64,000 nucleotides of DNA from NCBI GenBank assembly GCA_015075375.1, contig JABTUM010000002.1, positions 1,537,393-1,601,392 of the forward strand, written 5' to 3'. The stretch comes from Planctomycetota bacterium. Its GTDB lineage: Bacteria > Planctomycetota > SZUA-567 > H5-PLA8. Of this stretch, positions 51,809-61,443 are shown in pieces. The notes beneath the pieces were generated by a model. That model ran no database searches, was not told the origin of the DNA, and saw nothing but the letters and a program-made list of their open reading frames with translations. The stretch's first letter is position 1; each line of letters opens with the position of its first letter. A program made the position numbers and the translations under genes.

Positions 51809-54700
51809 CTACAGGCCCAACTGCTGCTTCAGCACCTTGGCGGCTTCGTGCGTCCCGTCGATATGCAACGCCGAACGGACCGCCTGGACGGCCGCCTCGC
51901 GGTTGCCCTGCTCCAATTCCACCCGCCCCAGCGCCACCCAGCTATCGATGTCCTGCTCGTCCAACTGCGTGGCGATGCGGAACTCGCGAGCCGCCCGGCG
52001 CAGATCCTTCAGCGCCTCGAACGCCTCGCCGCCTTTGCGGTGCACGAAGACGTCGTATGGGTTGATCTCGATGTGCCGCATCGCGAACCAGGCCGCGGAT
52101 GCCCAGTCTTTCTGCTTCACGGCCAGCTTGAGGCCCTCCTTCGGCGCCTCGGCGTCTTCGGTGTTCGCTTCGGTGGCCAGCTTCCAGCCCGCGATCGCCT
52201 TCGCGTAATCCGGCGGTTCCAGATCGAGGTACAGCTTGGGCAGCTCGTGGTGCGGATTGTCCGGACCGACATAGCGCGGATAGATCCTGCGCGCCTGCTC
52301 GAACGCCTTGATCGCCGCCGTCGTCTTGCCTTCTTTCTTGTAAATCACGCCCAGATGATGCCACGCGATGAAGCTTTTGTCGGGGTTGGCTTCGGTGAAC
52401 TGTTCGAAAAGCTTCTTCGCGCCGAGGTAATCCTTCTTGTCGAAGGCCAGCTTGCCCAGCACGTTGATCGCGTCGGCGCAGTTGGGGTCCTTTTCCATGG
52501 CCTTCAAGGCGCCGGCTTCGGCCAGCTGAAGCTTGCGCTGAGTCATGTGGGCCACGGCCAGTTCGGCGATCTGGTCGGCCGTCGCGTCCGGCTTGCTGGC
52601 GCGCATTTCCAGTTCGGCCATGTCGGCCTGGTCGTAACTTGGGCGCAGCTTCACGCGCGCGGCGAAGAATTCGCGCACGTACTTGAACTGCCCCTCGTTC
52701 AGCTCCTCCAGCGATTTGCCCGTCACCGCCGGGAAGACTTCCTCCGGCCGCTTGCCCTCGGCGAACATGCGCAGCGCCTTGCGGTGCGCGTCCATCCCGA
52801 AGGTTTTGTCGAGGTACTCCACGATGTACCGTCCGTGCACGTACGCCATCAGCATGTTGCCGCGGAAGTACTCGTTCATGTCCTCGATCTTCTTGAGCTG
52901 TCCCTTCGCGATGGCGTCGACCATCATGCCGTCCGAATTGAGCCGGCTGTCGTCTTCGACGTACGTCGAGAAGGCTTCGGTGTACCAGCGCGGCATGCGG
53001 AACTGCGCCATCTGCAGCGTCATGACGTGGCAGAATTCGTGATCCAACACCTTGCGCCAGTTGAAGGGCGGATGGTTCCCCTTCCCTTCGCGCGGCGAGA
53101 CGACCGTGCAGAGCTTACCGAAGCAGACGCCCAGCGCGCCGAGATTCGGCAGGCCCACCGTCCGCGCCGCCTGATCGGGGAAGCTGTACATCAGCTCGAT
53201 CGTCAACGGTCCCTGGGGCTCGAACTCGAAAAGCTTGGTCTGCTTGGCCCAAGCCTCCTCGGCCCACTCTTCCATGTACGGGCGCACGATCGCTTCTTCT
53301 TTGCCGAAAAACTTGAGCGCGAAGTGTTCCGTCTTCGACTCTTTGTACTGCGGCGCCACCTGCTGCTCTTCGTCCCCGATCACCTTGTCGAGCACTTTGA
53401 TCATGTTCGAGGCCCAGACGTTGAACCGGTTCATCTGGAACGCTTTGAGCAGCAGCCTTTTGCCCTCCAGTTCGCCGTGAGCGCCCATGCGGCTGGTGCT
53501 CATGCCCAAGCCGTAGTAGCCGCGCCAGTAGCCCGGATCGAGGTCAATCGACTTTTGGTAATACACCGGCGCTTCCCAGAACCCGTATTTGCTCTCCAGC
53601 ATCTCGCCCACGGAGCAGTAGTAGTCCGCGTGTTTGGGGTTGATGGCAAGCACCTGCTTTTCGACCGCGGCTTCCTTTTCTTTCTCGCCCAAGTAGGCGT
53701 GATAAAAGGCCTTCACGGCCAGCGCATCGAGATGGTTCGCGTTTACCTGCCGCGCCGCCTCGATCTCCTTCCACGCATCGGCGTAGTTGTCTTCCTGCAT
53801 GTGAATGACGGCCCGCGTCAACCGCGCGTCGACGTGATTGGGATTGGTCTGCAAAACCTGGTCGATCAGCTCCTTCGCCTGTTCGATCTGGTTCTGAGCC
53901 GTCAGGCCGATTCGCGCCATGCCCGTCAGCGCGTCGGGATGATTGGGCCGGAACTCCAATACCTTGCGGTAGCGCTGAGCCGCGTCGGCCCACGCGTATT
54001 TCTCGAACGCCAACTCCGCCGTCCAGAGGTACACCTCCGGATCGCGGATGCCGCGCTTCTCGGAAAGCGCTTCCGCCAGCGCGAAGCCGACCTCGAAGGC
54101 ATCCTTGGGGTTCTCGTCCTTGATCCCCAGCCCGATGTACGCCAGCAGCTTGGGATCCTCTACTTGATCCGAATGCCAATGGTCGGGCTTGGATTGAAAG
54201 AGGTCGAAGAAGTGGTCGATGGTCTGCTTCACGACGTCCTTCTTGCCCAGCGTCGCGGCGGTCAGCTTGCGCATCGCCCACGCGCGTTCGAAAGCGGGAT
54301 CGGCTTTCACCAGCGCGTCCAGTTCCTTGAAGGCTTCTTCGTAATGGCCGAGCTGATCCAGCAGTTCGCCGCGCAGGCAGCGGAAGCGTTTATCGTCTGG
54401 ATTCTTTTTCAAGAACTGTTCGCAGAGCTGCAAACCTTCGGCGTACCCGCCCACCGTGCGCAGCGCCCCGATCAGCTTAAAGAGCGCCTCGCCGTATACC
54501 GCCTCGCCTTCCTTGGCGGCCCCGACGGCCTTGCGCAGCACCGTCACGGCTTCGGGAAAGCGCCCCGCGTTCAGGTTCTCGCCGGCCCAGATCATCAGCG
54601 TCGCCGCGTCGGCATCCGCCGCCCGCAGCGCCGGCGCGGCGCTCAACACCACCGCCGCCACGATCCAAGCCCCGCATGCGCCGCCCCATACCGCCTTCAT
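51809..54700 (-). CDS. Secreted TPR protein with MA-type gluzincin peptidase domain
   Basis: 963 residues from ATG 54700 (MKAVWGGACGAWIVAAVVLS), with GAGGG 7 nt upstream; an upstream ATG adds 8 residues. Signal peptide, then TPRs (about 30-440, e.g. GRFPEAVTVLRKAV, PDALTGMARIGL). A peptidase domain (about 470-680) has LDHEFCHVMTLQ (HExxH zinc motif) and a downstream Glu in WYTEAFSTYVEDD. More TPRs follow (740-960). Peptidase MA-like proteins with TPRs are typical of planctomycete-like and deltaproteobacterial genomes and act outside the cytosol; substrates are unknown. It lies 183 nt upstream of the giant gene on the same strand. Confidence 0.9.
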   Translation of the reverse strand: MKAVWGGACGAWIVAAVVLSAAPALRAADADAATLMIWAGENLNAGRFPEAVTVLRKAVGAAKEGEAVYGEALFKLIGALRTVGGYAEGLQLCEQFLKKNPDDKRFRCLRGELLDQLGHYEEAFKELDALVKADPAFERAWAMRKLTAATLGKKDVVKQTIDHFFDLFQSKPDHWHSDQVEDPKLLAYIGLGIKDENPKDAFEVGFALAEALSEKRGIRDPEVYLWTAELAFEKYAWADAAQRYRKVLEFRPNHPDALTGMARIGLTAQNQIEQAKELIDQVLQTNPNHVDARLTRAVIHMQEDNYADAWKEIEAARQVNANHLDALAVKAFYHAYLGEKEKEAAVEKQVLAINPKHADYYCSVGEMLESKYGFWEAPVYYQKSIDLDPGYWRGYYGLGMSTSRMGAHGELEGKRLLLKAFQMNRFNVWASNMIKVLDKVIGDEEQQVAPQYKESKTEHFALKFFGKEEAIVRPYMEEWAEEAWAKQTKLFEFEPQGPLTIELMYSFPDQAARTVGLPNLGALGVCFGKLCTVVSPREGKGNHPPFNWRKVLDHEFCHVMTLQMAQFRMPRWYTEAFSTYVEDDSRLNSDGMMVDAIAKGQLKKIEDMNEYFRGNMLMAYVHGRYIVEYLDKTFGMDAHRKALRMFAEGKRPEEVFPAVTGKSLEELNEGQFKYVREFFAARVKLRPSYDQADMAELEMRASKPDATADQIAELAVAHMTQRKLQLAEAGALKAMEKDPNCADAINVLGKLAFDKKDYLGAKKLFEQFTEANPDKSFIAWHHLGVIYKKEGKTTAAIKAFEQARRIYPRYVGPDNPHHELPKLYLDLEPPDYAKAIAGWKLATEANTEDAEAPKEGLKLAVKQKDWASAAWFAMRHIEINPYDVFVHRKGGEAFEALKDLRRAAREFRIATQLDEQDIDSWVALGRVELEQGNREAAVQAVRSALHIDGTHEAAKVLKQQLGL

Positions 54701-54792
54701 GCCGCCGCCCTCGAACCTATCCATAGGATGCTTTTCGCCGCTCCCAGCTTCCCCGAATTCTAGGAATTCGCACTGCTAATGCCAACCACACC

Positions 54793-56655
54793 CTACGGTT
54801 GCCGGCCCGGCAAACCATCCTCGGGAACGGGGTCCGGCGCGCCCCGGCGCTTCAAAAACAGCAGGTACGCCTGCTCCGGCGGCCCGATCGCCTGCCACGG
54901 CACGTAATGAGACCGGATCCACGCCCCGCAGGACGGCGCATAATCCACGCCGAAGCCCCGCGCGCCGAACTGCGAGAGATCGTACGCCACGCGCACAATC
55001 ACGTCCGGCGGCTCGCGCTCCAACCGTTCCAACAGCCGGGGCTCCGCATAGTCGCCGCTTAAATCGGTGGGCAGGAAATGATACAGGCCATAGGGCAGTT
55101 CCACGCCCGCCAAAACCGCCAGCGCCGCGCCTTCCGGGACGATCAGCACCCGTGTCCCGGGCGGCAGCGCTTTAAGCAACTCCACCGCCGCGCGATAGTA
55201 GCTTCCCGTCGGCGCGCCCTGAATCCGCTCCAGCACGTACATCCGCCCGCGCGGACCCTCGAGCGCCACGCGCCGCTCGGCAAGGACCTGCCACGAGGCC
55301 GTCCCGTGCGTCACCAGCAGCCCCGCAAAAATCCCCGCTCCGCCCCAATGCCACCACCGCGCCTCGATCCGCGGGAACCATTCCGGCAGGTGCTTGAACC
55401 ACAGCACCGCGAAAGTCGCCAGCGCCGCCGGGAGCATGTAAAAACCGAAGTGGTACGCGTGCGCGTTCAAGCCCAGCCGCGCCAGCATGGCTCCGGCAAA
55501 AGTCCAGAGGATCAACACGGGCAGCGTATTCAATTCCGCCTCGCGGCGCTTCACGAAGCGCCACGCCAGCACCGCCCAGACGCCCAGCGCCAGAAACGGA
55601 AAGCATCGAAACGGCAGGCTCAATTCCGCGCGCGGCGCCCAAGCGTCCAGTCCCGTCCACGTCCAGCTCAGGCCGATGTACCCTATAAGTCCCAGCGAAG
55701 CGACGGGGATCGCCAGCCCTCGCCGCAGGCCGGCGCGAATTTCATCCCGCGCGCCCAAGCATCCCAGGCCGTAAACCCCAAGCGCCACTGCGAACAGCAG
55801 CGCCGCCGACAATCCCGCCGCCTTAAAGCTCGCCCCCGGATCGTCCAGCCCCATGTGTTGCCTGGAAAACGCGGCCATGCTTCCGCCGGAAAGCAACGCG
55901 AACAGATTGTCCGCCAGCAGACCCCCGCCCGACTGCCACGCCAGCAGCCCATACGCCAGCGCCGCCGCGGCCAGCGCCGCCGCATATCCGGCCGCATGCA
56001 TCCGGCGCAGCCGGCCTCCCATGCCCCAACCCACCGCCGCGACGCCGTGCGCCAGCAGCAGGGCGAACGCAATCTCGAGCTTCGTCAAGAGCGCCAGGCT
56101 CAAGGCAACCAGCGCCAGCGCGAAGTCGAGCGCCTTTCCTTTGCACGCGTGGCGCGCCAGAAAATACACGCTGCTCAAGGCCGCCAGAAACCCGTAGCTC
56201 GCCGAGTACGTGTACGGCATTACGAAATTGTGGTTTCCAGTCGTGACGTAGCTGCCGAACGCGCAGAGATACAGAAAGCCCAGCACCGCGCACGCCGCGC
56301 CCAGACGGCCGGTGAATAGCCGCGTCAGCCGATACAGCACCCACGCGCTCAGGGCCGTTGCGCCAAGGCCCAACGCGGCCAGCACGTTCAGGTGCGCGCC
56401 CAAGAACTTGAACGCCAAGGCATTCACGTACGGCGCGAGCGGCCCGTAGTAGTAGCGCAGATCGGCGTAGAGCCGTTCGCCCTGCGCGAGGCGGCGGGGA
56501 ATTTCGAAGGCCTGTCCGGTATCGACGAGCGGATCGCCGCAGCGTTCCCAGATCAGCCAGGCGTTATGCAGAAAAGCCAGCGCCAGCACCGCGGCCGTGC
56601 CGAAGCGCGCGGCGCGTACCCGAGTGCTCGAACCGGCCGCGGAGGCTTCGGACAT
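54793..56655 (-). CDS. Multi-pass membrane glycosyltransferase-like protein (ArnT/PMT type)
   Basis: 620 residues with about 11 membrane helices. The first luminal loop has the pattern of polyprenyl-phosphate-dependent transferases (ERCGDPLVDTGQAFEIPRRL, ERLYADLRYYYGPLAPYVN), with Asp and Tyr residues at the active-site end. A large C-terminal soluble part (about 480-620, GTRVLIVPEGAALAVL, RVAYDLSQFGARGF) is exposed. Such proteins move sugars from lipid carriers to lipids or proteins. The substrate is unknown. The gene lies 92 nt after the TPR/peptidase gene start region on the same strand and 48 nt after the AsmA-like gene stop. Confidence 0.75.
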   Translation of the reverse strand: MSEASAAGSSTRVRAARFGTAAVLALAFLHNAWLIWERCGDPLVDTGQAFEIPRRLAQGERLYADLRYYYGPLAPYVNALAFKFLGAHLNVLAALGLGATALSAWVLYRLTRLFTGRLGAACAVLGFLYLCAFGSYVTTGNHNFVMPYTYSASYGFLAALSSVYFLARHACKGKALDFALALVALSLALLTKLEIAFALLLAHGVAAVGWGMGGRLRRMHAAGYAAALAAAALAYGLLAWQSGGGLLADNLFALLSGGSMAAFSRQHMGLDDPGASFKAAGLSAALLFAVALGVYGLGCLGARDEIRAGLRRGLAIPVASLGLIGYIGLSWTWTGLDAWAPRAELSLPFRCFPFLALGVWAVLAWRFVKRREAELNTLPVLILWTFAGAMLARLGLNAHAYHFGFYMLPAALATFAVLWFKHLPEWFPRIEARWWHWGGAGIFAGLLVTHGTASWQVLAERRVALEGPRGRMYVLERIQGAPTGSYYRAAVELLKALPPGTRVLIVPEGAALAVLAGVELPYGLYHFLPTDLSGDYAEPRLLERLEREPPDVIVRVAYDLSQFGARGFGVDYAPSCGAWIRSHYVPWQAIGPPEQAYLLFLKRRGAPDPVPEDGLPGRQP

Positions 56656-56703
56656 GCCGGGATTATAGGAGCGCGCCGGCTCCCGCGCGCGGCGAAAGGC
56701 GCG

Positions 56704-58359
56704 CTACTTCTCCTCTTCTTCCTTGCCGAAGAGTCCGCCGATTCCCGGGATCTTCTTGATCAGCTTCTCGCCTTCGCGCACGCCCTGATCCACCGCCGCG
56801 CCCATACCCTCTCCGAAGGTATCCAGAATCCCCGTCGCCGCTCCGGCGATCGCGTCCTTAAAGACTTCGAAGACGATCCCCGCAATCATGTCCGGCGGCT
56901 GCGGCTCGGGATTCAGCAGCGTCCCCCGAATGCGGAAGGTGCGCATCGGTTCGCCCGTCGCGGCCTTGGCGATGGCCTTTTTGATCGTCGCCGAGATGCC
57001 CTCTCCGGTCAGTTCCGTATCTTTGCTGATCGTGATGCTGCCGTCCCATTTAAGCTTCCCGTTCGTCGTCGGGCCGGCGAACTCCGTGGACATCGTGCCT
57101 TTCCGTACGCCCAGTTTGGCCGACTTCTCCACGCGGCTGTGGAACGGCCCCAGCGGGACGCCCGTCAGCTCGAACTTCTGGTCGAAGCTCAGCGTCGGCC
57201 ACGAACCCGTCACGTTCTTCCATTCGACCAGCAGCTTCCCGTCCCCTTCGCTGCTCTTCGACGGGCTGTAGATACCCAGCGCGCCGGGGTTCTCGGCCTT
57301 CGCTTCGCTGCCCGGTCCGAATCCGATGCGCGTCATATCGATCTTGAAATCGCTGAAGCGGTGCCAAGCCAGGTTCCCGTCGGCGTTGGGTCCGTCGAGC
57401 TGGATCGCCGAGGTGTCGAGCTTGAAGTCCTCGACCACGACGCCGCCGTTGCCCAACTGCATGCCCGGTTGCCCGCTTTCGCCGGCCGGGGCGCGCAGGC
57501 ACGCCGCGCGCGACGTCTGGATGCGCATCAGCGTGTCGGGATCGTTGGGGCCCAGCAGCCGGTCGCGAATCTTCAAGCCGTGCAGGTGCGCGCCTTGAAT
57601 CCGCATCGGCTCTTCCAGCGATGCCGGAACCGCCAGCTTCGCCTTCGCGCCCGCCAACTCGATGCCTTCTTCCAGCGGAGCGCCCGCCGCTTCCGGATGT
57701 TCGGCCGGCTTGGCGGGACTCAACGGCGAACGGATCGCCAGCTCTTCCAGTTCCACCACGAAGGTCGCAGGCTGCGGCAACGCCTTTCCGGGCGCCGGCA
57801 GCGCGATGCCGTCCACGCCCAAATACCCCAGCGTCACCGTCACCGGTTCCGGCGTGTATTCGCTGTTCGGCGCCGTCAGCGCCTTGGGCGTGTGCATCGT
57901 CAGCTTCCCGTCGCGAATCCGCATGCTGTCGACATACATAGGCGTTTCGCGCTTGCCCTTGGGCATGCCGGCCAGAAAGGCTTCGAGCGTCGAGGCGCCC
58001 TGGGTATCGCAGGCCACCTGAATATCGGCGTCGTCGATCGTCAGGCTCTTGACGCGCATCTCCGTCCCTTGCAGCGTCGCCCAACTGACCGTCGCATGCA
58101 GCGTCGGTATGGAGACGATCGGCTTCCCGCCCGTCAGCGCCGAAGCCTCCCCGATCTGCAGGTCGCTCAGCGTCGCGCCCATGGAAAGGATCGAGATCGA
58201 GAGGCCGCCCAGCTTCGCCGGTGCGCCCACCGACTCGGAAATTTTCTTCTCCACCGTCTCCCGATACATAGAGCCCAGCACGAAAGGCACGATCAGGAGG
58301 AACAGCAACAACACGACCGCCAGCCCTAATGCAATCTTCCGACCGGTACTCATGGCCAT
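56704..58359 (-). CDS. AsmA/DUF748-like inner-membrane protein
   Basis: 551 residues from ATG 58359 (MAMSTGRKIALGLAVVLLLF), with GAGGG at 7 nt; the upstream frame is not supported. One N-terminal membrane helix (ALGLAVVLLLFLLIVPFVLG), then a long beta-rich domain typical of AsmA/TamB-type proteins (KLGGLSISILSMGATLSDLQ, MRVKSLTIDDADIQVACD, AIQLDGPNADGNLAWHRF, LTGEGISATIKKA). Members bridge the envelope and handle lipids. A glycine/charged tail ends the protein. Followed by the glycosyltransferase-like gene on the same strand, so the two may work together on the envelope. Confidence 0.75.
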   Translation of the reverse strand: MAMSTGRKIALGLAVVLLLFLLIVPFVLGSMYRETVEKKISESVGAPAKLGGLSISILSMGATLSDLQIGEASALTGGKPIVSIPTLHATVSWATLQGTEMRVKSLTIDDADIQVACDTQGASTLEAFLAGMPKGKRETPMYVDSMRIRDGKLTMHTPKALTAPNSEYTPEPVTVTLGYLGVDGIALPAPGKALPQPATFVVELEELAIRSPLSPAKPAEHPEAAGAPLEEGIELAGAKAKLAVPASLEEPMRIQGAHLHGLKIRDRLLGPNDPDTLMRIQTSRAACLRAPAGESGQPGMQLGNGGVVVEDFKLDTSAIQLDGPNADGNLAWHRFSDFKIDMTRIGFGPGSEAKAENPGALGIYSPSKSSEGDGKLLVEWKNVTGSWPTLSFDQKFELTGVPLGPFHSRVEKSAKLGVRKGTMSTEFAGPTTNGKLKWDGSITISKDTELTGEGISATIKKAIAKAATGEPMRTFRIRGTLLNPEPQPPDMIAGIVFEVFKDAIAGAATGILDTFGEGMGAAVDQGVREGEKLIKKIPGIGGLFGKEEEEK

Positions 58360-58674
58360 CTCGAAACCCTCGTTTGACGCACCTAATCGACGCCACCTCG
58401 CGCCCGGGCATTCACCCAATGGCTAAGACCGTCCATAAATGGGGCCGCACAAACATCCTAGCCGATGCCCCCATAATTGCACGAGTGCTCTCGCGAACTA
58501 AAAAGCGCCGCCAACCCCCGCTCGGAGGTGGCAAGCGTTGGCGGGTCGAGTAAATAGGAATCCGCAGCCGAAGTTTCGGCCCTAACTCCAAAGGCCGGAA
58601 CGAATAGGACCGGATGTGAAACGTCTTCCGGTCAACGGAACGAAGGTTTAAGCGGCAACGACGGAGGGGCTCTC
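58360..58674. other. Divergent intergenic region with a strong hairpin
   Basis: 315 bp between AsmA-like and cytochrome genes, no gene. It holds the perfect hairpin CCGCCAAC / GTTGGCGG (58508-58515 with 58537-58544, 21-nt loop) and a small CCGAAGTTTCGG palindrome near 58568. Promoters for both genes must lie here. No known riboswitch was recognised. Confidence 0.5.
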
Positions 58675-59127
58675 ATGCGACAGGCGGCGGTTAGTTTGGC
58701 GGCGGTGGGGTTGCTGGTGACGGGGGCGCTGGTGTTGACGGCCGGGCCGGCGGAAGCGCAGCGCAAGTTCCTCGAGCGCGTACGCCGCGATTACATGCTC
58801 CATCCGCGCGAAATCGGCAAGTGCGACCTCTGCCATAAGCTGGGGCCGAAGGAAGATCCCACGCGCGAAAACATCAACGACTTCGGCAAGGCCATCCAGA
58901 ATCACGCCGACTTCAAGCCGCTGGCCGGCAAAAGCGACGAATACAAATTCACCAAGGAAGAATTGGACCTCCTGCAGAAGATCGTGGTCTCCCTCGAAGG
59001 CCAGGACACCGACGGCGACGGCGCCACCAATAAGGAAGAACTGGAACTCTCCACCTTCCCTGGCGATGCCGCGAGCAAGCCCGATCCCAAGAAACTCGAA
59101 GATTTCCGCGCCAAGAATAAGAAGTAA
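58675..59127 (+). CDS. Secreted monohaem cytochrome c-like protein with EF-hand-like loop
   Basis: 150 residues. Signal peptide (residues 1-28, GPAEAQ cleavage region). One haem-binding CDLCH motif about residue 50, a later Met/His ligand not obvious, and a calcium-type loop DTDGDGATNKEE (about 112-123). GGAGG precedes the start by 7 nt. Similar small CxxCH proteins are common in planctomycete-like genomes and are probable periplasmic electron carriers or haem sensors. The EF-hand-like loop hints at calcium dependence. A bidirectional terminator follows. Confidence 0.8.
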   Translation: MRQAAVSLAAVGLLVTGALVLTAGPAEAQRKFLERVRRDYMLHPREIGKCDLCHKLGPKEDPTRENINDFGKAIQNHADFKPLAGKSDEYKFTKEELDLLQKIVVSLEGQDTDGDGATNKEELELSTFPGDAASKPDPKKLEDFRAKNKK

Positions 59128-59151
59128 CTTTGCGCCGATCTCTTAAAAGCG

Positions 59152-59181
59152 AAAAAAGCGCGAGCTTCACTCGCGCTTTTT
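59152..59181. terminator. Bidirectional intrinsic terminator
   Basis: AGCGCGAG / CTCGCGCT (59157-59164 with 59170-59177), loop CTTCA, with an A run on the left (59152-59157) and a T run on the right (59177-59181). It serves the cytochrome gene and the convergent ribE unit. Confidence 0.9.
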
Positions 59182-59230
59182 CATTTTAGGAGCCGTTCAA
59201 TTCAAGATCCGAATTCCAAAACCGGTAATG

Positions 59231-59890
59231 CTAATACCCCCGCTCGCGCAGCCATTCCTCGGTGATCTTGCTCTTGGCCTCGGGCGCCAGCCCGCGCGCG
59301 GCCAGCATCGCCAGCACGTACTTGCCCAATAGATCGGTCTCCACGTTCACGCGCGCGCCGGCCCCGCGTTCGGACAGCGTCGTCCGCGCCAGCGTCTCGG
59401 GTATCAGCGCGACCCAGAACGCCCCTTTTCCGTCGGCGCCGGCCACGGTGAGCGAGATGCCGTCGAGCGCGATGCTGCCCTTCTCGACGATCTGCGGCGC
59501 CAGTTCGGGCTGCTCCAGCGCAAAATGCCACTCGGCCCAGCGCCCGCCGGTCACGCTCTTGACCACACGCGCCGTCCCGTCGATGTGCCCTTGGACGAAG
59601 TGCCCGCCCAGGCGCTGCCCCGGCAGCAGCGCGCGCTCCAGATTCACGCGGCTTCCGGCTTTCAGCTCGCCCAGCGCCGTGCGCCGGAGGGTCTCCGGCA
59701 CCGCGTCGAAGCTCGCGTGCGAACCGGCCAGCGTCACCACCGTCAGACAGCAGCCGTTGACGGCGATCGAATCGCCCAGCTTCGTGCCCTCGGCCAGCGG
59801 GCCGATCTCCAGCTCGACGCGCGCCTCGCCGCCGGGCTGCGGCGCGAGTCCCAGGACCGTACCCACGTGTTCGATCAAACCGGTAAACAT
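59231..59890 (-). CDS. ribE: Riboflavin synthase alpha subunit
   Basis: 219 residues from ATG 59890 (MFTGLIEHVGTVLGL), the family's usual start; upstream frame rejected. EC 2.5.1.9, which converts two lumazines to riboflavin. Two lumazine-binding repeats: residues 1-97 (GDSIAVNGCCLTVV) and 98-200 (GHFVQGHIDG, GSIALDGISLTVA). Length is normal (about 200-215). Sits 8 nt behind the sulfatase gene, and ribD is upstream on the same strand, so they are likely cotranscribed. No FMN riboswitch was recognised upstream of ribD. ribBA and ribH are not in the window. Confidence 0.95.
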   Translation of the reverse strand: MFTGLIEHVGTVLGLAPQPGGEARVELEIGPLAEGTKLGDSIAVNGCCLTVVTLAGSHASFDAVPETLRRTALGELKAGSRVNLERALLPGQRLGGHFVQGHIDGTARVVKSVTGGRWAEWHFALEQPELAPQIVEKGSIALDGISLTVAGADGKGAFWVALIPETLARTTLSERGAGARVNVETDLLGKYVLAMLAARGLAPEAKSKITEEWLRERGY

Positions 59891-59898
59891 GCTTCGCC

Positions 59899-61347
59899 TC
59901 AAGCCTGCTCGTTCAGGATGCCGGGGCCGAACGGAGCGACGCGCAGAATCGGATACTGCGAATTCCACAAACTCTTATCGCCCGTCTCGCGCACCCGCTG
60001 CCAGAAGAGCCGGCACATGCGCTTGAGCGTCGCGCGATGCGCGTCGCTTTCCGCCAGGTTGCGCAGTTCGAACGGATCGGCGGCCAGGTCGTACAGCTCG
60101 TCGAAGTCGAAGCCGTTGAAGACGTACTTCCAGTTCCCGTCCCAGACAATCCGCTGCGTCAGGACCATCCGCCCGCCGAAGTATTCGGCGTAGCCCTGTT
60201 CGAATGCCTGGTCGGCGGCTTGCGGTTCGCGCAGCACGTGCGCGAAACTCCGTCCGTCCGGAACCGCCGGCAACGCCTCCGCGCCGCAGAGTTCGACCAG
60301 CGTCGGCGCGCATTCGTGCAGCCCCACCCGCGCCGAACTGGTCACCCCGCGTGCCACGCCGGGGCCCGCCACCAGCATCGGGATCGTGTAGACCTCTTCC
60401 GCCCCGGTAAAGTTCTTGCAGTACAGTCCGTGCGCGCCCAGCAGTTCGCCGTGGTCGCTGGTCAGGATCACCAGCGTATTTTCTTCCAAGCCCAGTTCTT
60501 TCAGGCGTTTGAGAATGCGTCCGTATTGCGCGTCGATCTCGGTGATGCTCGCGTAGTAGCACGCCATCGCTTCCTTGCGCTCGCGGTCGGTCAGGTCGCT
60601 CCAGACGCGCGCGGCTTTCTTGTAAATCCCCGGCCGTCCGGCCAGATCGTCGTGCACGTTCGGCGGCAGTTCCAGCGCGTCCGGGTCGTAGCGCGCGAAG
60701 GCTTCCGCGCCGCAGACGAACGGATCGTGCGGCTCGGTGAGGCTCGCGAAGCAGCACCACGGGTCGCTTTCCCGCGCCGCGCGCTCGATGAATTCCAGCG
60801 CCAGCGCCGTCGTCACGCCCATCCCGCGCCGCTCCGGAGCCACGGAAGTGACCTGGTAGAAAAGCCCCGCACTGTAGCCTTCGGGGAGTTTGACCTTCCG
60901 TTCGAGCGTCACGCGCGCCGCGGAACCGTCGTTCAATTCCGCCTGCTTGGCCTTCCAGCGTGCATCGCCGTTTAGCGCCTGCTCCCGCCAGCCGAACCGC
61001 GTCAAATCTTCGCTGCGTTCGACGTGCCACTTCCCGAAGTAGCCCGTGCGGTATCCGGCCGCGTCGAGCCGCTGCGCCCAGTGCGGCTTATCGGTCCGCA
61101 GCACCGACTGGTCGTCGTCGACCGTATGCGTGACCGTCAGGACCCCGTGGTTGTGCGGCAGAAGCCCCGTCATCAAGCTCGCCCGCGCCGGCGAACAGAT
61201 CGCGTTGGGCGTGTACGCGCGCGTAAAACGCACGCCGCGAGCGGCCAGCGCGTCGAGGTTCGGCGTCAGGCACGGATGCCCGGGCTCCAGCACGCGCGCC
61301 TGCATCTGGTCGACCATGAGAAAGAGGACGTTCGGGCGAGCGGGCAT
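59899..61347 (-). CDS. Sulfatase (cysteine-type, formylglycine-dependent)
   Basis: 482 residues from ATG 61347 (MPARPNVLFLMVDQMQARV), GGAG before it; no signal peptide, so probably cytosolic. Sulfatase motifs: NVLFLMVDQMQ (metal Asp), CSPARASLMTG (C-x-P-x-R, Cys turned into formylglycine), GKWHVE and TSDHGELLGAHG. It hydrolyses sulfate esters, likely of polysaccharides or choline-type compounds; subfamily not determined. It lies between ribD and ribE, 96 nt and 8 nt away, which is unusual for a riboflavin operon. An anaerobic or FGE-type maturase is not in the window. Confidence 0.92.
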   Translation of the reverse strand: MPARPNVLFLMVDQMQARVLEPGHPCLTPNLDALAARGVRFTRAYTPNAICSPARASLMTGLLPHNHGVLTVTHTVDDDQSVLRTDKPHWAQRLDAAGYRTGYFGKWHVERSEDLTRFGWREQALNGDARWKAKQAELNDGSAARVTLERKVKLPEGYSAGLFYQVTSVAPERRGMGVTTALALEFIERAARESDPWCCFASLTEPHDPFVCGAEAFARYDPDALELPPNVHDDLAGRPGIYKKAARVWSDLTDRERKEAMACYYASITEIDAQYGRILKRLKELGLEENTLVILTSDHGELLGAHGLYCKNFTGAEEVYTIPMLVAGPGVARGVTSSARVGLHECAPTLVELCGAEALPAVPDGRSFAHVLREPQAADQAFEQGYAEYFGGRMVLTQRIVWDGNWKYVFNGFDFDELYDLAADPFELRNLAESDAHRATLKRMCRLFWQRVRETGDKSLWNSQYPILRVAPFGPGILNEQA

Positions 61348-61443
61348 CGAGGGCTCCAAGAGTGCGATTCGCAGAAGTCGGGCGCTGGAAATACTAACGC
61401 AATTCGAGCGATTCGCATCCTGGGATCGGCGGACCAACCGCGC

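Noticed and set aside
51848..54763. 971-codon plus-strand frame
   Set aside because: Antisense shadow of the TPR/metallopeptidase gene, whose HExxH motif and TPRs are real.
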